DNA from: Eublepharis macularius | Lineage: Eukaryota; Chordata; Lepidosauria; Squamata; Eublepharidae | Assembly: GCF_028583425.1 (NCBI RefSeq) | Contig: NC_072807.1 | Coordinates: forward strand, 30,137,001 to 30,201,000 | DNA length: 64,000 nt | Reading direction: 5' to 3' | Shown: piece by piece, positions 10,179 through 18,546 of the stretch | Numbering within the stretch: the first letter of the stretch is position 1 | How the letters are laid out: every line of letters starts with the position of its first letter | The notes under the pieces: generated by a model | The model's database searches: none | The model's input: only the letters and a program-made list of their open reading frames with translations | Told to the model about the DNA's origin: nothing | Made by a program: the position numbers and the translations under genes

Positions 10179-11744
10179 TCAGGAAAAAAGGGAGTGTAGG
10201 ACAGCCCTAGCCACAGATACATCCTGCTCCGCATTGACATCAATGGCGTAATGCCTGACAAAAGTGTCTGCAGAGGACCATGTGGCGGCTTTACAAATGT
10301 TAAGCAGGGGCACCCCCCTGAGGAGTGCCGAAGAGGATGCTTGGGACCGCGTGGAGTGGGCCCTGACACGAAGCGGGCAAGCCACCCCTGCCAGGGAATA
10401 GGCCTTGCTAATGGCCGTCACAATCCACCTAGACAGGGTCTGTGAGGAAGCCCTGTTACCCTTGTCCTTGGCCCCAAAACATACAAACAGGTGAGGACTG
10501 GAGCGGAATTCCTTCGTCCTATCCAGGTAATAGGCTAGGTCCCTCTTCAAGTCTAGGGAATGAAGGGCCTTTTCCCCCTTAGAGGAAGGTTGAGGAAAGA
10601 ATGCAGGCAGTGAGATATCCTGCGAGAGGTGGAAGGCGGACACCACCTTGGGCAGGAACCCGAGGCAGGGACGCAGGACCACCTTGTTGGGATGAAACAC
10701 AAGAAAGGGAGGGTCAGACCGCAGTGCAGACAGCTCACTGACCCTTCTGGCCGATGTGACGGCCACCAAGAATGCTACCTTGTAGGATAGCATATCCAAG
10801 GGGCATGTAGCCATAGGTTCAAATGGAGGCAACATGAGACGTGAGAGCACCAAGGACAGCGACCACTGAGGCACTGGCGCCGACACAGGTGGGTAAAGAT
10901 TGTACATGCCCTTAAGGAACTGGCGGGATTGTGGGTGAGAAAACACCGTAGCACCCTCAACTCGGGTGTGAGCAGCTGATATCGCTGCCAGGTGGACCTT
11001 GAGGGAGGACACCTTCAAGCCCAGGCCACGCAAGTGGCACAAATACTCGAACACAACCCCCAAGGGACTGCTGTCAGGTACCACTCCTTTAGCAAGCGCC
11101 CAGAGCTCAAACCTGCGCCACTTGGCCGCATAAGCGCGCCTAGTGGATGGCCGACGAGCATTCAGGAGGACCCTCTGTACCTCGTCAGTAAAGCCTATCG
11201 GGGAGGAACGATCCGCCAAGCCGTTAGGTGCAGCTTCCTGGGATCGTGGTGGACCAGGCTCCCGTTTAGGAGAAGGTCGTGCCGAGGGGGCAGACTCACA
11301 TATGTCCGTTGGGACATCCGCAGGAGCTTCGGGAACCAAACCTGCCGTGGCCAGAAGGGGGCCACCAGGATGCAGTCCGTCCCGTCCTCCTCTATCTTGC
11401 ACAGGACCCTGGGAATCAAGGGGAATGGAGGAAACATGTAGTGCAAGCCCTGCATCCACGTAAACTGGAAGGCATCCCCAATAGAGAGGGGGTCGCTTCC
11501 TGCCCTGGAACAGAACGTGTGGGCCTTGGTGGTCGCCGCAGTGGCGAACACGTCTATCACTGGATGACCCCACATCTGGAAGATCGGCCCAACGCACTCT
11601 ACGTTCAGTTCCCACTCGTGGTCCAGCAAAGGGACCCTGCTGAGGGCATCTGCCCGGGCATTGTCTGACCCAGCCACGTGTATAGCACGGAGCGACACGC
11701 CGTTCCTGATAGCCCACTGCCAAGTGAGCGTGGCTTCCCGGCAC
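10179..11744 (-). CDS. DIRS tyrosine recombinase ORF (left element)
   Basis: The open frame is 521 codons. The first 180 or so residues overlap the RNase H end of the RT ORF in another frame and look like low-information arginine/proline-rich sequence, so the true start is uncertain. From about residue 185 there is a core-binding helical domain (TRRAYAAKWRRFELWALAKG). It is followed by the catalytic domain with the R-H-R-Y set: Arg333/334 in TSARRVSELSAL, His463 and Arg466 in HSTRSQ, and Tyr499 in FVRHYAID. The enzyme would integrate a circular cDNA by site-specific recombination, in place of an integrase. All four key residues are present. It ends LHSLFS. Confidence 0.93.
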   Translation of the reverse strand: MPGSHAHLAVGYQERRVAPCYTRGWVRQCPGRCPQQGPFAGPRVGTERRVRWADLPDVGSSSDRRVRHCGDHQGPHVLFQGRKRPPLYWGCLPVYVDAGLALHVSSIPLDSQGPVQDRGGRDGLHPGGPLLATAGLVPEAPADVPTDICESAPSARPSPKREPGPPRSQEAAPNGLADRSSPIGFTDEVQRVLLNARRPSTRRAYAAKWRRFELWALAKGVVPDSSPLGVVFEYLCHLRGLGLKVSSLKVHLAAISAAHTRVEGATVFSHPQSRQFLKGMYNLYPPVSAPVPQWSLSLVLSRLMLPPFEPMATCPLDMLSYKVAFLVAVTSARRVSELSALRSDPPFLVFHPNKVVLRPCLGFLPKVVSAFHLSQDISLPAFFPQPSSKGEKALHSLDLKRDLAYYLDRTKEFRSSPHLFVCFGAKDKGNRASSQTLSRWIVTAISKAYSLAGVACPLRVRAHSTRSQASSSALLRGVPLLNICKAATWSSADTFVRHYAIDVNAEQDVSVARAVLHSLFS

Positions 11745-12913
11745 AGGGCCATGGACACTGTGCCCCCCTGCTGATTCACGTAGTACATGGCAGTCGTGTT
11801 GTCCGTCTGCACCAAGACCTGACGATTTCTCAGCAGTGCTGTAAGAGACACAAGTGCGAAACGAATGGCCCTTAGTTCAAGCACATTGATATGGAGGGTC
11901 TTTTCCCTCTCAGACCAGACATCCTGCACAGACACATCACCACAGTAAGCCCCCCATCCCAACAGAGAGGCATCAGTGGTAACCGTGACGTCATGGTGCT
12001 GATACCCAAAGGGGGTCCCTCTAAACAAGTTGTCATCAGACAGCCACCAGTCCAAGGAGGAGAGGATGACCCTCGGGATAGAGAATTTGAGGGACGGAGG
12101 GTGCAGCAGAGCATCGTACCTCCGCACAAACCAGTTCTGGAGCGGGCGCATACGCAGCCTAGCAAAAGGCACCACAGAGGTAGCCGCTGCCATATGCCCT
12201 AGTAAGCACTGGATAGTGCGCACAGACTGGAATCGGTTCCTTTTAAACATGGACACCAGACCCCTTAGGGACCGAGCCCTCTCCAAGGGGAGCAGAGCCT
12301 TACCCTCCACAGAGTCTAAGAGTGCGCCAATGTAGGACACCTTGCAGCTGGGCACCAGTTTGGACTTCTCCAAGTTCACCAGGAGCCCCAGGCGTTGGCA
12401 AGTGCTAAGCACCAAGCCAATGTCCTGCACCAGCCTAGACTCCGATTCAGCCACGATGAGCCAGTCATCGAGGTTCGGAAAGATGGTACAGCCTTCTTCC
12501 CGTAGGAAGGAAACCACAGGGGCCACACATTTAGTGAACACTCGTGGGGCAGTGGACAGGCCAAAGGGGAGCACCTTATACCGGAAAACCCTTTGCCGGT
12601 AAACAAAGCTCAGGTATTTCCTGTGCTCCTTCCGTATGCCCACGTGAAAGTATGCGTCCTTTAAGTCAAGAACCGCAAACCAATCTCCCTGCTTCAGCAA
12701 GGCGATCACAGCCATCAACGTAACCATTTTGAATTTGGTCACCTTGAGGAAGGCATTAAGGCCCCTCAGATCCAAAATGGGACGTAAGCCCCCATCCTTC
12801 TTGGGGACCAAGAAGAACCTAGAGAAGAATCCCTTTACAGAGTCCTCATAGGGCAATTCTTCCACAGCACCCTTGGCCAAGAGCGACACGATCTCCGCAT
12901 CCAGCTCGGCCAT
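11195..12913 (-). CDS. DIRS reverse transcriptase/RNase H ORF (left element)
   Basis: The open frame is 572 codons from the first Met, and it could extend upstream because the frame is open before it. The RT fingers and palm are read in FLVPKKDGGLRPILDLRGLN and motif A LDLKDAYFHV (Asp83 and Asp86). The conserved FRYKVLPFGLSTAPRVF follows at about 110-126. The catalytic box reads N-L-D-D at 147-150 (codon AAC at 12475-12473) where the family and the right copy have Y-L-D-D. The RNase H domain follows with TDAS (about 313), LELRAI (about 345), TDN (about 371) and a late ADALSR (about 420). The Tyr-to-Asn change probably weakens or kills polymerisation. The ORF is otherwise intact. Confidence 0.93.
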   Translation of the reverse strand: MAELDAEIVSLLAKGAVEELPYEDSVKGFFSRFFLVPKKDGGLRPILDLRGLNAFLKVTKFKMVTLMAVIALLKQGDWFAVLDLKDAYFHVGIRKEHRKYLSFVYRQRVFRYKVLPFGLSTAPRVFTKCVAPVVSFLREEGCTIFPNLDDWLIVAESESRLVQDIGLVLSTCQRLGLLVNLEKSKLVPSCKVSYIGALLDSVEGKALLPLERARSLRGLVSMFKRNRFQSVRTIQCLLGHMAAATSVVPFARLRMRPLQNWFVRRYDALLHPPSLKFSIPRVILSSLDWWLSDDNLFRGTPFGYQHHDVTVTTDASLLGWGAYCGDVSVQDVWSEREKTLHINVLELRAIRFALVSLTALLRNRQVLVQTDNTTAMYYVNQQGGTVSMALCREATLTWQWAIRNGVSLRAIHVAGSDNARADALSRVPLLDHEWELNVECVGPIFQMWGHPVIDVFATAATTKAHTFCSRAGSDPLSIGDAFQFTWMQGLHYMFPPFPLIPRVLCKIEEDGTDCILVAPFWPRQVWFPKLLRMSQRTYVSLPPRHDLLLNGSLVHHDPRKLHLTAWRIVPPR

Positions 12914-13087
12914 AGTGTTATTGACAGCTGTCAGGGGCGAACTGCATCTAGGCAGCTCAACGAACTCCAGCCCGTATCCCAGTTCAACAATCGTTAAGAC
13001 CCATGAGTCAGATGTTATTGACTCCCACTCAGAGAGGAGTGGACTCAGTCTGTCCGAAAAGTTCGGGGATACGGCTGGCGTGACCCG

Positions 13088-15256
13088 TCAGTACTGCCTC
13101 CCGGCGCCCTGCTGATCTTTCTGCTGGGCTGGTTGATGTGCCGGACGAGGCTTGAAGGGCCGACGCCTCCTCTGCTGTTGTGCGGGAGGGTAAGGCCACT
13201 GCTGGTAGGCAGGATACTGCTGGAAACCCGGCCGCTGCAGTTGGTATCTGCCCTGGTAGTGGTAAGGGCCGGAGCGGGGAGCGTACCGTGGCCTGGAGGA
13301 GGGCTTGTCCGCAGGAGCCAGACCCAAGGACCGCGCCGTCTGCCTGTCCTCTTTTTTCTTTTTCAGGGTCTCGTCGGTGGACTTGGAGAACAGCGAGTCC
13401 CCTTCAAAGGGCATGCTCTCCACCCTGGAACGCACCTCTTGGGACAGGGCCGTAGACCGTAACCAAGAGTGGCGCCTGAGGACCACCGCCGAAGCCATCC
13501 CTCTAGCAGCAGTGTCAGCAGCGTGGCTCCCAGCATTCATTTGCTGTTTAGACAGCCGGACAGCCTCTGTTTGCAGCAGGGACACCACAGCCTTCTGCTC
13601 AGGCGGGAGGTCTCGGGTATAGGATGCCAACTTCTCCCAGAGGTACAGCTGGTACCCTGCCATGATGGTCTGGTAGTTGGCGATCCTCAGACCCAGTGAA
13701 GAGACAATGTACTGGTGCCTGCCCATGGCATCCAGCTTCTTGCCCTCCTTATCGGCAGGCACCGAGGAGTGACCCGACCGTCGGGGGTTGAATTCCTCCG
13801 TGACTAAGGAGGAAGGTGGAGGGTGCTTCACCAACGCCGGCCAGGTGCCCTGCTTGATCTTGTAGAGCTGCTCAATCCTCTTGGATGTTGGAGGCTGATC
13901 ACAGGGCACCTGCCATACCTTCTCCACGATTTCCTCAATACCCTCGAGCATTGGAAACCCAACGTACGCCGGATTATCCCCGTAAATACGCTTGAGGAGC
14001 TTGTCCTTGGTCTGGGGGACTGCTGAAGAGATATCCATCTCTAGAGCCTGGGCCATCCTTGCCATCTGGTCAGCGTAGATGCGGAGATCCTCGAATGGCG
14101 AGTCCGCAGATGGCACTAGCTCCTCAGCTGGCGATGGTTCGGACCAGGACTCCGACTGGTAGCCAAAACTCTCCACTTCCTCCTCATCGGAACCGAGCTC
14201 GGATTCCTGAGCCCGGAGTGGAGGGGGAGCCCACGCCGACCTCGATGTCGAAGGCCTCTTTTCCGACACGGAGAAGCCCGCAGGTGCCCCCTCCCATTGG
14301 CAACGGTATGGCGAGGGGAGGTAGGAAGCCTGTCGATGCCGGGACGCAGTGGACCGGACTGATCGGACACTGTCCCCGGAACCATGCCGCTCACGACCGA
14401 CCGGAGGTGGAGACGGACGGACAGGCGACGGACGGCTCCGACGAGGAGACGGGCTCGGTTCCAGCCTCGGCGACCGAAGGGCAAGCGATGGTCGGCTCCG
14501 ACGGCGCGGGCTCGGCTCCGGCCCCGACGAGAATTCTGCGGGCAACGTCTCGAAGGCCATCGGATCCGGCACCGGCACGGAGATGCCTTCTGGCTCAGGG
14601 GAGCCCAGATGAGGGGAAGGCGTGTGAGGAAGCACGATGATCTCCTCCTGAGGAGCGGGACGCGGCGACCGATGATGCTTGGTCTTCTTCTTCTTCTTCG
14701 CCGGTTCCGAAGAAGACCTCGGAACTGACGCGCTCCTCGCCTTCGAAGGGGACCTCGGCTTCGACCTCTTAGGCTTCATCGGAACCGATCCGGACGTTGG
14801 TTCCGACCGGGGACTCGGTACCAGGATCCTCGGCTCCGACGTAGGTCTCGGATCCGACCTGGTAGATGACGCGCTACGGGGCGGCCGCACCGGTCCCTGC
14901 GCTGGAGAGGCCGCTCTCGACGCCGAGGTACTCGGGGGACGCGGTTTCGACCCCGACCTCGCGGAGGCCACTGAGCCAGCTCTTGAATGCCGTTCGGCAG
15001 AGGGGCTAGGGCCGGCCTTGGGGGAGGGCAACGGAGCGCCTCCGGACATGACCTTCTGCCACAGGGAGGAGTTCAGTCGGGCCTTGCGCTCCTGTCGGGC
15101 CTTGCTGGTGAAGCCCTGGCAAATCTTACAGGCCGACACGTTATGGGTCTCCCCCAAACAAAACAGGCACAGTTCATGGCCATCGGTCTTGGCCATTTTC
15201 GTGTGGCATTGGAGGCAATGCTTAAAGAGAGCCTTTGAGGCCATCTTCAGGGGCAC
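13088..15256 (-). CDS. DIRS gag-like ORF (left element)
   Basis: The open frame is 722 codons. Near the N-terminus is a zinc-binding pattern of paired cysteines and histidines: C14-x2-C17, H27, C30-x2-C33, H38, C43-x2-C46. Then comes a long Ser/Pro/Arg-rich low-complexity region (residues about 85-390). A more ordered, helical part follows, with KDKLLKRIYGDNPAYVGFP at about residue 420. The C-terminus is rich in Gln, Pro, Arg and Tyr (YQQWPYPPAQQQRRRRPF). It probably packages element RNA. A second Met at residue 5 is an alternative start. It is the only gag copy in the window, since the right copy lost it. By position it precedes the RT ORF by 175 bp. Confidence 0.85.
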   Translation of the reverse strand: MPLKMASKALFKHCLQCHTKMAKTDGHELCLFCLGETHNVSACKICQGFTSKARQERKARLNSSLWQKVMSGGAPLPSPKAGPSPSAERHSRAGSVASARSGSKPRPPSTSASRAASPAQGPVRPPRSASSTRSDPRPTSEPRILVPSPRSEPTSGSVPMKPKRSKPRSPSKARSASVPRSSSEPAKKKKKTKHHRSPRPAPQEEIIVLPHTPSPHLGSPEPEGISVPVPDPMAFETLPAEFSSGPEPSPRRRSRPSLALRSPRLEPSPSPRRSRPSPVRPSPPPVGRERHGSGDSVRSVRSTASRHRQASYLPSPYRCQWEGAPAGFSVSEKRPSTSRSAWAPPPLRAQESELGSDEEEVESFGYQSESWSEPSPAEELVPSADSPFEDLRIYADQMARMAQALEMDISSAVPQTKDKLLKRIYGDNPAYVGFPMLEGIEEIVEKVWQVPCDQPPTSKRIEQLYKIKQGTWPALVKHPPPSSLVTEEFNPRRSGHSSVPADKEGKKLDAMGRHQYIVSSLGLRIANYQTIMAGYQLYLWEKLASYTRDLPPEQKAVVSLLQTEAVRLSKQQMNAGSHAADTAARGMASAVVLRRHSWLRSTALSQEVRSRVESMPFEGDSLFSKSTDETLKKKKEDRQTARSLGLAPADKPSSRPRYAPRSGPYHYQGRYQLQRPGFQQYPAYQQWPYPPAQQQRRRRPFKPRPAHQPAQQKDQQGAGRQY

Positions 15257-15430
15257 GCGAAAGGAAGGTCAAAAACAGTCCGAGTCAAATTACCGAGTCC
15301 ACAACAAAGTCCAAAACGAGATCCGAAGAATAGTCGAGGTCACGAAGTCCGAAGTCAAAAGCCAAGCAATCAGTCAGAATAAAGCACGAAGCACAAAAAA
15401 GCACAGAGCAACGAAGCTCACGTTCTCTCC

Positions 15431-15629
15431 AAGCGGCGGCAGGAAGAGAACTGAGGGAAGGGGCCGTTGGTCGCTGGAGGATCACGTGACCGTTTGGGCG
15501 GGAAAACGGTCGCTGAGGCGCGCGACAAACGGCCCCTTCGGAGCCATGGAAGCTCTAGAAAATTCTCCGGCGGCTGGCCTGCGCCTGCGCAGTCCCCCAT
15601 GTGTGGAGGCACAGAAGAACGAAGATGAA
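15431..15629 (-). repeat. DIRS 5' inverted terminal repeat (left element), centre of the palindromic composite
   Basis: On the minus strand it begins TTCATCTTCGTTCTTCTGTG and continues CCTCCACACATGGGGGACTG to GCCGCCGCTT. It is the inverted complement of 9560-9758 and the same-strand match of 18411-18543. The element's 5' tip meets the truncated second copy at 15628-15630. It carries CACGTG at 15483-15488 and a TTTGGGCGGGAAAA string (E2F/Sp-like), which are candidate promoter elements for the element. Confidence 0.88.
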
Positions 15630-16964
15630 TGTGTGGCCCCTGTGGTTTCCTTCCTACGGGAAGAAGGCTGTACCATCTTTCCGTACCTCGATGACTGGCT
15701 CATCGTGGCTGAATCGGAGTCTAGGCTGGTGCAGGACATTGGCTTGGTGCTTAGCACTTGCCAACGCCTGGGGCTCCTGGTGAACTTGGAGAAGTCCAAA
15801 CTGGTGCCCAGCTGCAAGGTGTCCTACATTGGCGCACTCTTAGACTCTGTGGAGGGTAAGGCTCTGCTCCCCTTGGAGAGGGCTCGGTCCCTAAGGGGTC
15901 TGGTGTCCATGTTTAAAAGGAACCGATTCCAGTCTGTGCGCACTATCCAGTGCTTACTAGGGCATATGGCAGCGGCTACCTCTGTGGTGCCTTTTGCTAG
16001 GCTGCGTATGCGCCCGCTCCAGAACTGGTTTGTGCGGAGGTACGATGCTCTGCTGCACCCTCCGTCCCTCAAATTCTCTATCCCGAGGGTCATCCTCTCC
16101 TCCTTGGACTGGTGGCTGTCTGATGACAACTTGTTTAGAGGGACCCCCTTTGGGTATCAGCACCATGACGTCACGGTTACCACTGATGCCTCTCTGTTGG
16201 GATGGGGGGCTTACTGTGGTGATGTGTCTGTGCAGGATGTCTGGTCTGAGAGGGAAAAGACCCTCCATATCAATGTGCTTGAACTAAGGGCCATTCGTTT
16301 CGCACTTGTGTCTCTTACAGCACTGCTGAGAAATCGTCAGGTCTTGGTGCAGACGGACAACACGACTGCCATGTACTACGTGAATCAGCAGGGGGGCACA
16401 GTGTCCATGGCCCTGTGCCGGGAAGCCACGCTCACTTGGCAGTGGGCTATCAGGAACGGCGTGTCGCTCCGTGCTATACACGTGGCTGGGTCAGACAATG
16501 CCCGGGCAGATGCCCTCAGCAGGGTCCCTTTGCTGGACCACGAGTGGGAACTGAACGTAGAGTGCGTTGGGCCGATCTTCCAGATGTGGGGTCATCCAGT
16601 GATAGACGTGTTCGCCACTGCGGCAACCACCAAGGCCCACACGTTCTGTTCCAGGGCAGGGAGCGACCCCCTCTCTATTGGGGATGCCTTCCAGTTTACG
16701 TGGACGCAGGGCTTGCACTACATGTTTCCTCCATTCCCCTTGATTCCCAGGGTCCTGTGCAAGATAGAGGAGGACGGGACGGACTGCATCCTGGTGGCCC
16801 CCTTCTGGCCACGGCAGGTTTGGTTCCCGAAGCTCCTGCGGATGTCCCAACGGACATATGTGAGTCTGCCCCCTCGGCACGACCTTCTCCTAAACGGGAG
16901 CCTGGTCCACCACGATCCCAGGAAGCTGCACCTAACGGCTTGGCGGATCGTTCCTCCCCGATAG
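15630..16964 (+). pseudogene. DIRS RT/RNase H fragment (right copy)
   Basis: It matches residues 128-572 of the left RT/RNase H ORF. The catalytic box here is Y-L-D-D (Tyr codon at 15684-15686). The N-terminal third with motif A is gone, so it cannot be a working polymerase alone. RNase H residues (TDAS, LELRAI, TDN, ADALSR) are intact. The frame happens to stay open upstream into antisense gag sequence, giving a long spurious ORF from 14679. Confidence 0.9.
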
Positions 16965-17980
16965 GCTTTACTGACGAGGTACAGAGGGTCCTCCTGAATG
17001 CTCGTCGGCCATCCACTAGGCGCGCTTATGCGGCCAAGTGGCGCAGGTTTGAGCTCTGGGCGCTTGCTAAAGGAGTGGTACCTGACAGCAGTCCCTTGGG
17101 GGTTGTGTTCGAGTATTTGTGCCACTTGCGTGGCCTGGGCTTGAAGGTGTCCTCCCTCAAGGTCCACCTGGCAGCGATATCAGCTGCTCACACCCGAGTT
17201 GAGGGTGCTACGGTGTTTTCTCACCCACAATCCCGCCAGTTCCTTAAGGGCATGTACAATCTTTACCCACCTGTGTCGGCGCCAGTGCCTCAGTGGTCGC
17301 TGTCCTTGGTGCTCTCACGTCTCATGTTGCCTCCATTTGAACCTATGGCTACATGCCCCTTGGATATGCTATCCTACAAGGTAGCATTCTTGGTGGCCGT
17401 CACATCGGCCAGAAGGGTCAGTGAGCTGTCTGCACTGCGGTCTGACCCTCCCTTTCTTGTGTTTCATCCCAACAAGGTGGTCCTGCGTCCCTGCCTCGGG
17501 TTCCTGCCCAAGGTGGTGTCCGCCTTCCACCTCTCGCAGGATATCTCACTGCCTGCATTCTTTCCTCAACCTTCCTCTAAGGGCGAAAAGGCCCTTCATT
17601 CCCTAGACTTGAAGAGGGCCCTAGCCTATTACCTGGATAGGACGAAGGAATTCCGCTCCTGTCCTCACCTGTTTGTATGTTTTGGGGCCAAGGAAAAGGG
17701 TAACAGGGCTTCCTCACAGACCCTGTCTAGGTGGATTGTGACGGCTATTAGCGAGGCCTATTCCCTGGCAGGGGTGGCTTGCCCGCTTCGTGTCAGGGCC
17801 CACTCCACGCGGTCCCAAGCATCCTCTTCGGCGCTCCTCAGGGGGGTGCCCCTGGTTAACATTTGTAAGGCAGCCACATGGTCCTCTGCAGACACCTTTG
17901 TCAGGCATTACGCCATTGATGTCAATGCGGAGCAGGATGTATCTGTGGCTAGGGCTGTCCTACACTCCCTTTTTTCCTGA
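16415..17980 (+). CDS. DIRS tyrosine recombinase ORF (right copy)
   Basis: The open frame is 521 codons, the same length as the left copy, and the catalytic set is intact (TSARRVSEL, HSTRSQ, FVRHYAID). It differs from the left protein at about seven residues. Five of those fall in the last 135 residues (for example KRALAYY, RSCPHL, AKEKG, ISEAY, PLVNIC). With its own 5' end deleted it has no element promoter, so expression is doubtful. Confidence 0.88.
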   Translation: MPGSHAHLAVGYQERRVAPCYTRGWVRQCPGRCPQQGPFAGPRVGTERRVRWADLPDVGSSSDRRVRHCGNHQGPHVLFQGRERPPLYWGCLPVYVDAGLALHVSSIPLDSQGPVQDRGGRDGLHPGGPLLATAGLVPEAPADVPTDICESAPSARPSPKREPGPPRSQEAAPNGLADRSSPIGFTDEVQRVLLNARRPSTRRAYAAKWRRFELWALAKGVVPDSSPLGVVFEYLCHLRGLGLKVSSLKVHLAAISAAHTRVEGATVFSHPQSRQFLKGMYNLYPPVSAPVPQWSLSLVLSRLMLPPFEPMATCPLDMLSYKVAFLVAVTSARRVSELSALRSDPPFLVFHPNKVVLRPCLGFLPKVVSAFHLSQDISLPAFFPQPSSKGEKALHSLDLKRALAYYLDRTKEFRSCPHLFVCFGAKEKGNRASSQTLSRWIVTAISEAYSLAGVACPLRVRAHSTRSQASSSALLRGVPLVNICKAATWSSADTFVRHYAIDVNAEQDVSVARAVLHSLFS

Positions 17981-18152
17981 AGGAGTTTTGGGATGACCTT
18001 CTTGGCGTACCTCCTGGGTACCCTTGAGTGAAAGAGTGTATATATGTACCTTGGGGTGTATATATGTAAATATTGAGTATTTATGTGTCCTTACACAGTT
18101 TTTTACATAGATGTATATGTGCATATCTATTTGTTGTTGCTCTTGTTTGTTC

Positions 18153-18158
18153 AATAAA
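18153..18158 (+). terminator. Polyadenylation signal AATAAA of the DIRS element (right)
   Basis: This AATAAA lies in the 3' UTR, 53 bp before the ICR, and mirrors 10001-10006. Confidence 0.6.
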
Positions 18159-18210
18159 ATTGTGTTGGACTTCACCCCCGCCTTCCTTATTGTGTGAAGC
18201 TTGGTACACT

Positions 18211-18300
18211 CCCATGTGTGGAGGCACAGAAGAACGAAGATGAAAACAGGGTTAACATACCTGTAACTTATGTTCATCGAGTTCTTCTGTGCTGACACAA
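18211..18300 (+). repeat. DIRS internal complementary region, right copy
   Basis: It mirrors 9859-9948. The join of the two tip complements is at GAAGATGAA/AACAGGG (18236-18249). A 2-bp deletion in the CACAC run is the first indel between the arms. Confidence 0.88.
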
Positions 18301-18410
18301 CCCTCCCTCCTACCCCGCTGTGAATTCCAATGCACAATGATGTGGTGGCTGTAACGGAAATTGGTGTTTTTAAGGTGTTATGGCTGAAGTGTGTTGGTCA
18401 AGCGGCGGCA

Positions 18411-18543
18411 AGGGAGAACTGAGGGAAGGGGCCGTTGGTCGCTGGAGGATCACGTGACCGTTTGGGCGGGAAAACGGTCGCTGAGGCGCGCGACAAACGG
18501 CCCCTTCGGAGCCATGGAAGCTCTAGAAAATTCTCCAGCGGCG
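18411..18543 (+). repeat. Truncated DIRS 3' inverted terminal repeat (right copy)
   Basis: It matches the inner part of the ITR from GCGGCGGCA to TTCTCCAGCGGC. The outer roughly 80 bp, including the 3' tip, are missing. Three unmatched bases (18544-18546) lead to the 70-bp host repeat. CACGTG is at 18451-18456. Confidence 0.85.
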
Positions 18544-18546
18544 GCG

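Larger units (their letters stand above)
9533..15629 (-). mobile_element. DIRS-type tyrosine-recombinase retrotransposon, near-complete copy
   Basis: On the minus strand the order is: 5' inverted terminal repeat (15629-15431), leader, gag-like ORF, RT/RNase H ORF, overlapping tyrosine recombinase ORF, 3' UTR with AATAAA, internal complementary region (9948-9859), and 3' inverted terminal repeat (9758-9533). This is the DIRS1-group plan: no integrase, no protease and no LTRs. Its length of about 6.1 kb is usual for the group. All three ORFs are open, so the insertion is young, but the RT has one active-site substitution (see its entry). The element is in the same orientation as MYO5A, inside intron 7. 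Confidence 0.93.
15630..18543 (+). mobile_element. DIRS-type element, 5'-deleted and 3'-truncated second copy
   Basis: The plus-strand copy starts inside RT (at the position equivalent to residue 128 of the left ORF) and runs through RNase H, tyrosine recombinase, 3' UTR, ICR and most of the 3' inverted repeat. It breaks off at TTCTCCAGCGGC. It lacks the 5' repeat, gag and RT motif A. It is the reverse complement of 9615-12531. Paired coordinates sum to 28159 across most of the arm, so there are almost no indels until a 2-bp deletion beside the ICR. Differences are few (roughly 1%), clustered toward the 3' end. Confidence 0.93.

Noticed and set aside
10992..11668. Plus-strand ORFs of 106-149 codons within the left DIRS copy
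   Set aside because: They are shadows of the RT/RNase H and recombinase frames on the other strand, and mirrored shadows appear in the right copy.
14679..15629. Long plus-strand ORF opposite the gag gene as a real gene
   Set aside because: It is the complement of gag plus ITR. The residues are composition-driven and match no domain, while the minus-strand gag reading has a zinc-finger pattern and sits in the expected DIRS order.
9533..18546. Composite explained as a simple sequencing fold-back artefact
   Set aside because: The arms differ at several nucleotides and codons, have indels near the ITR, and end at different ITR positions. A read-level fold-back would give identical arms. An assembly error is not fully excluded.
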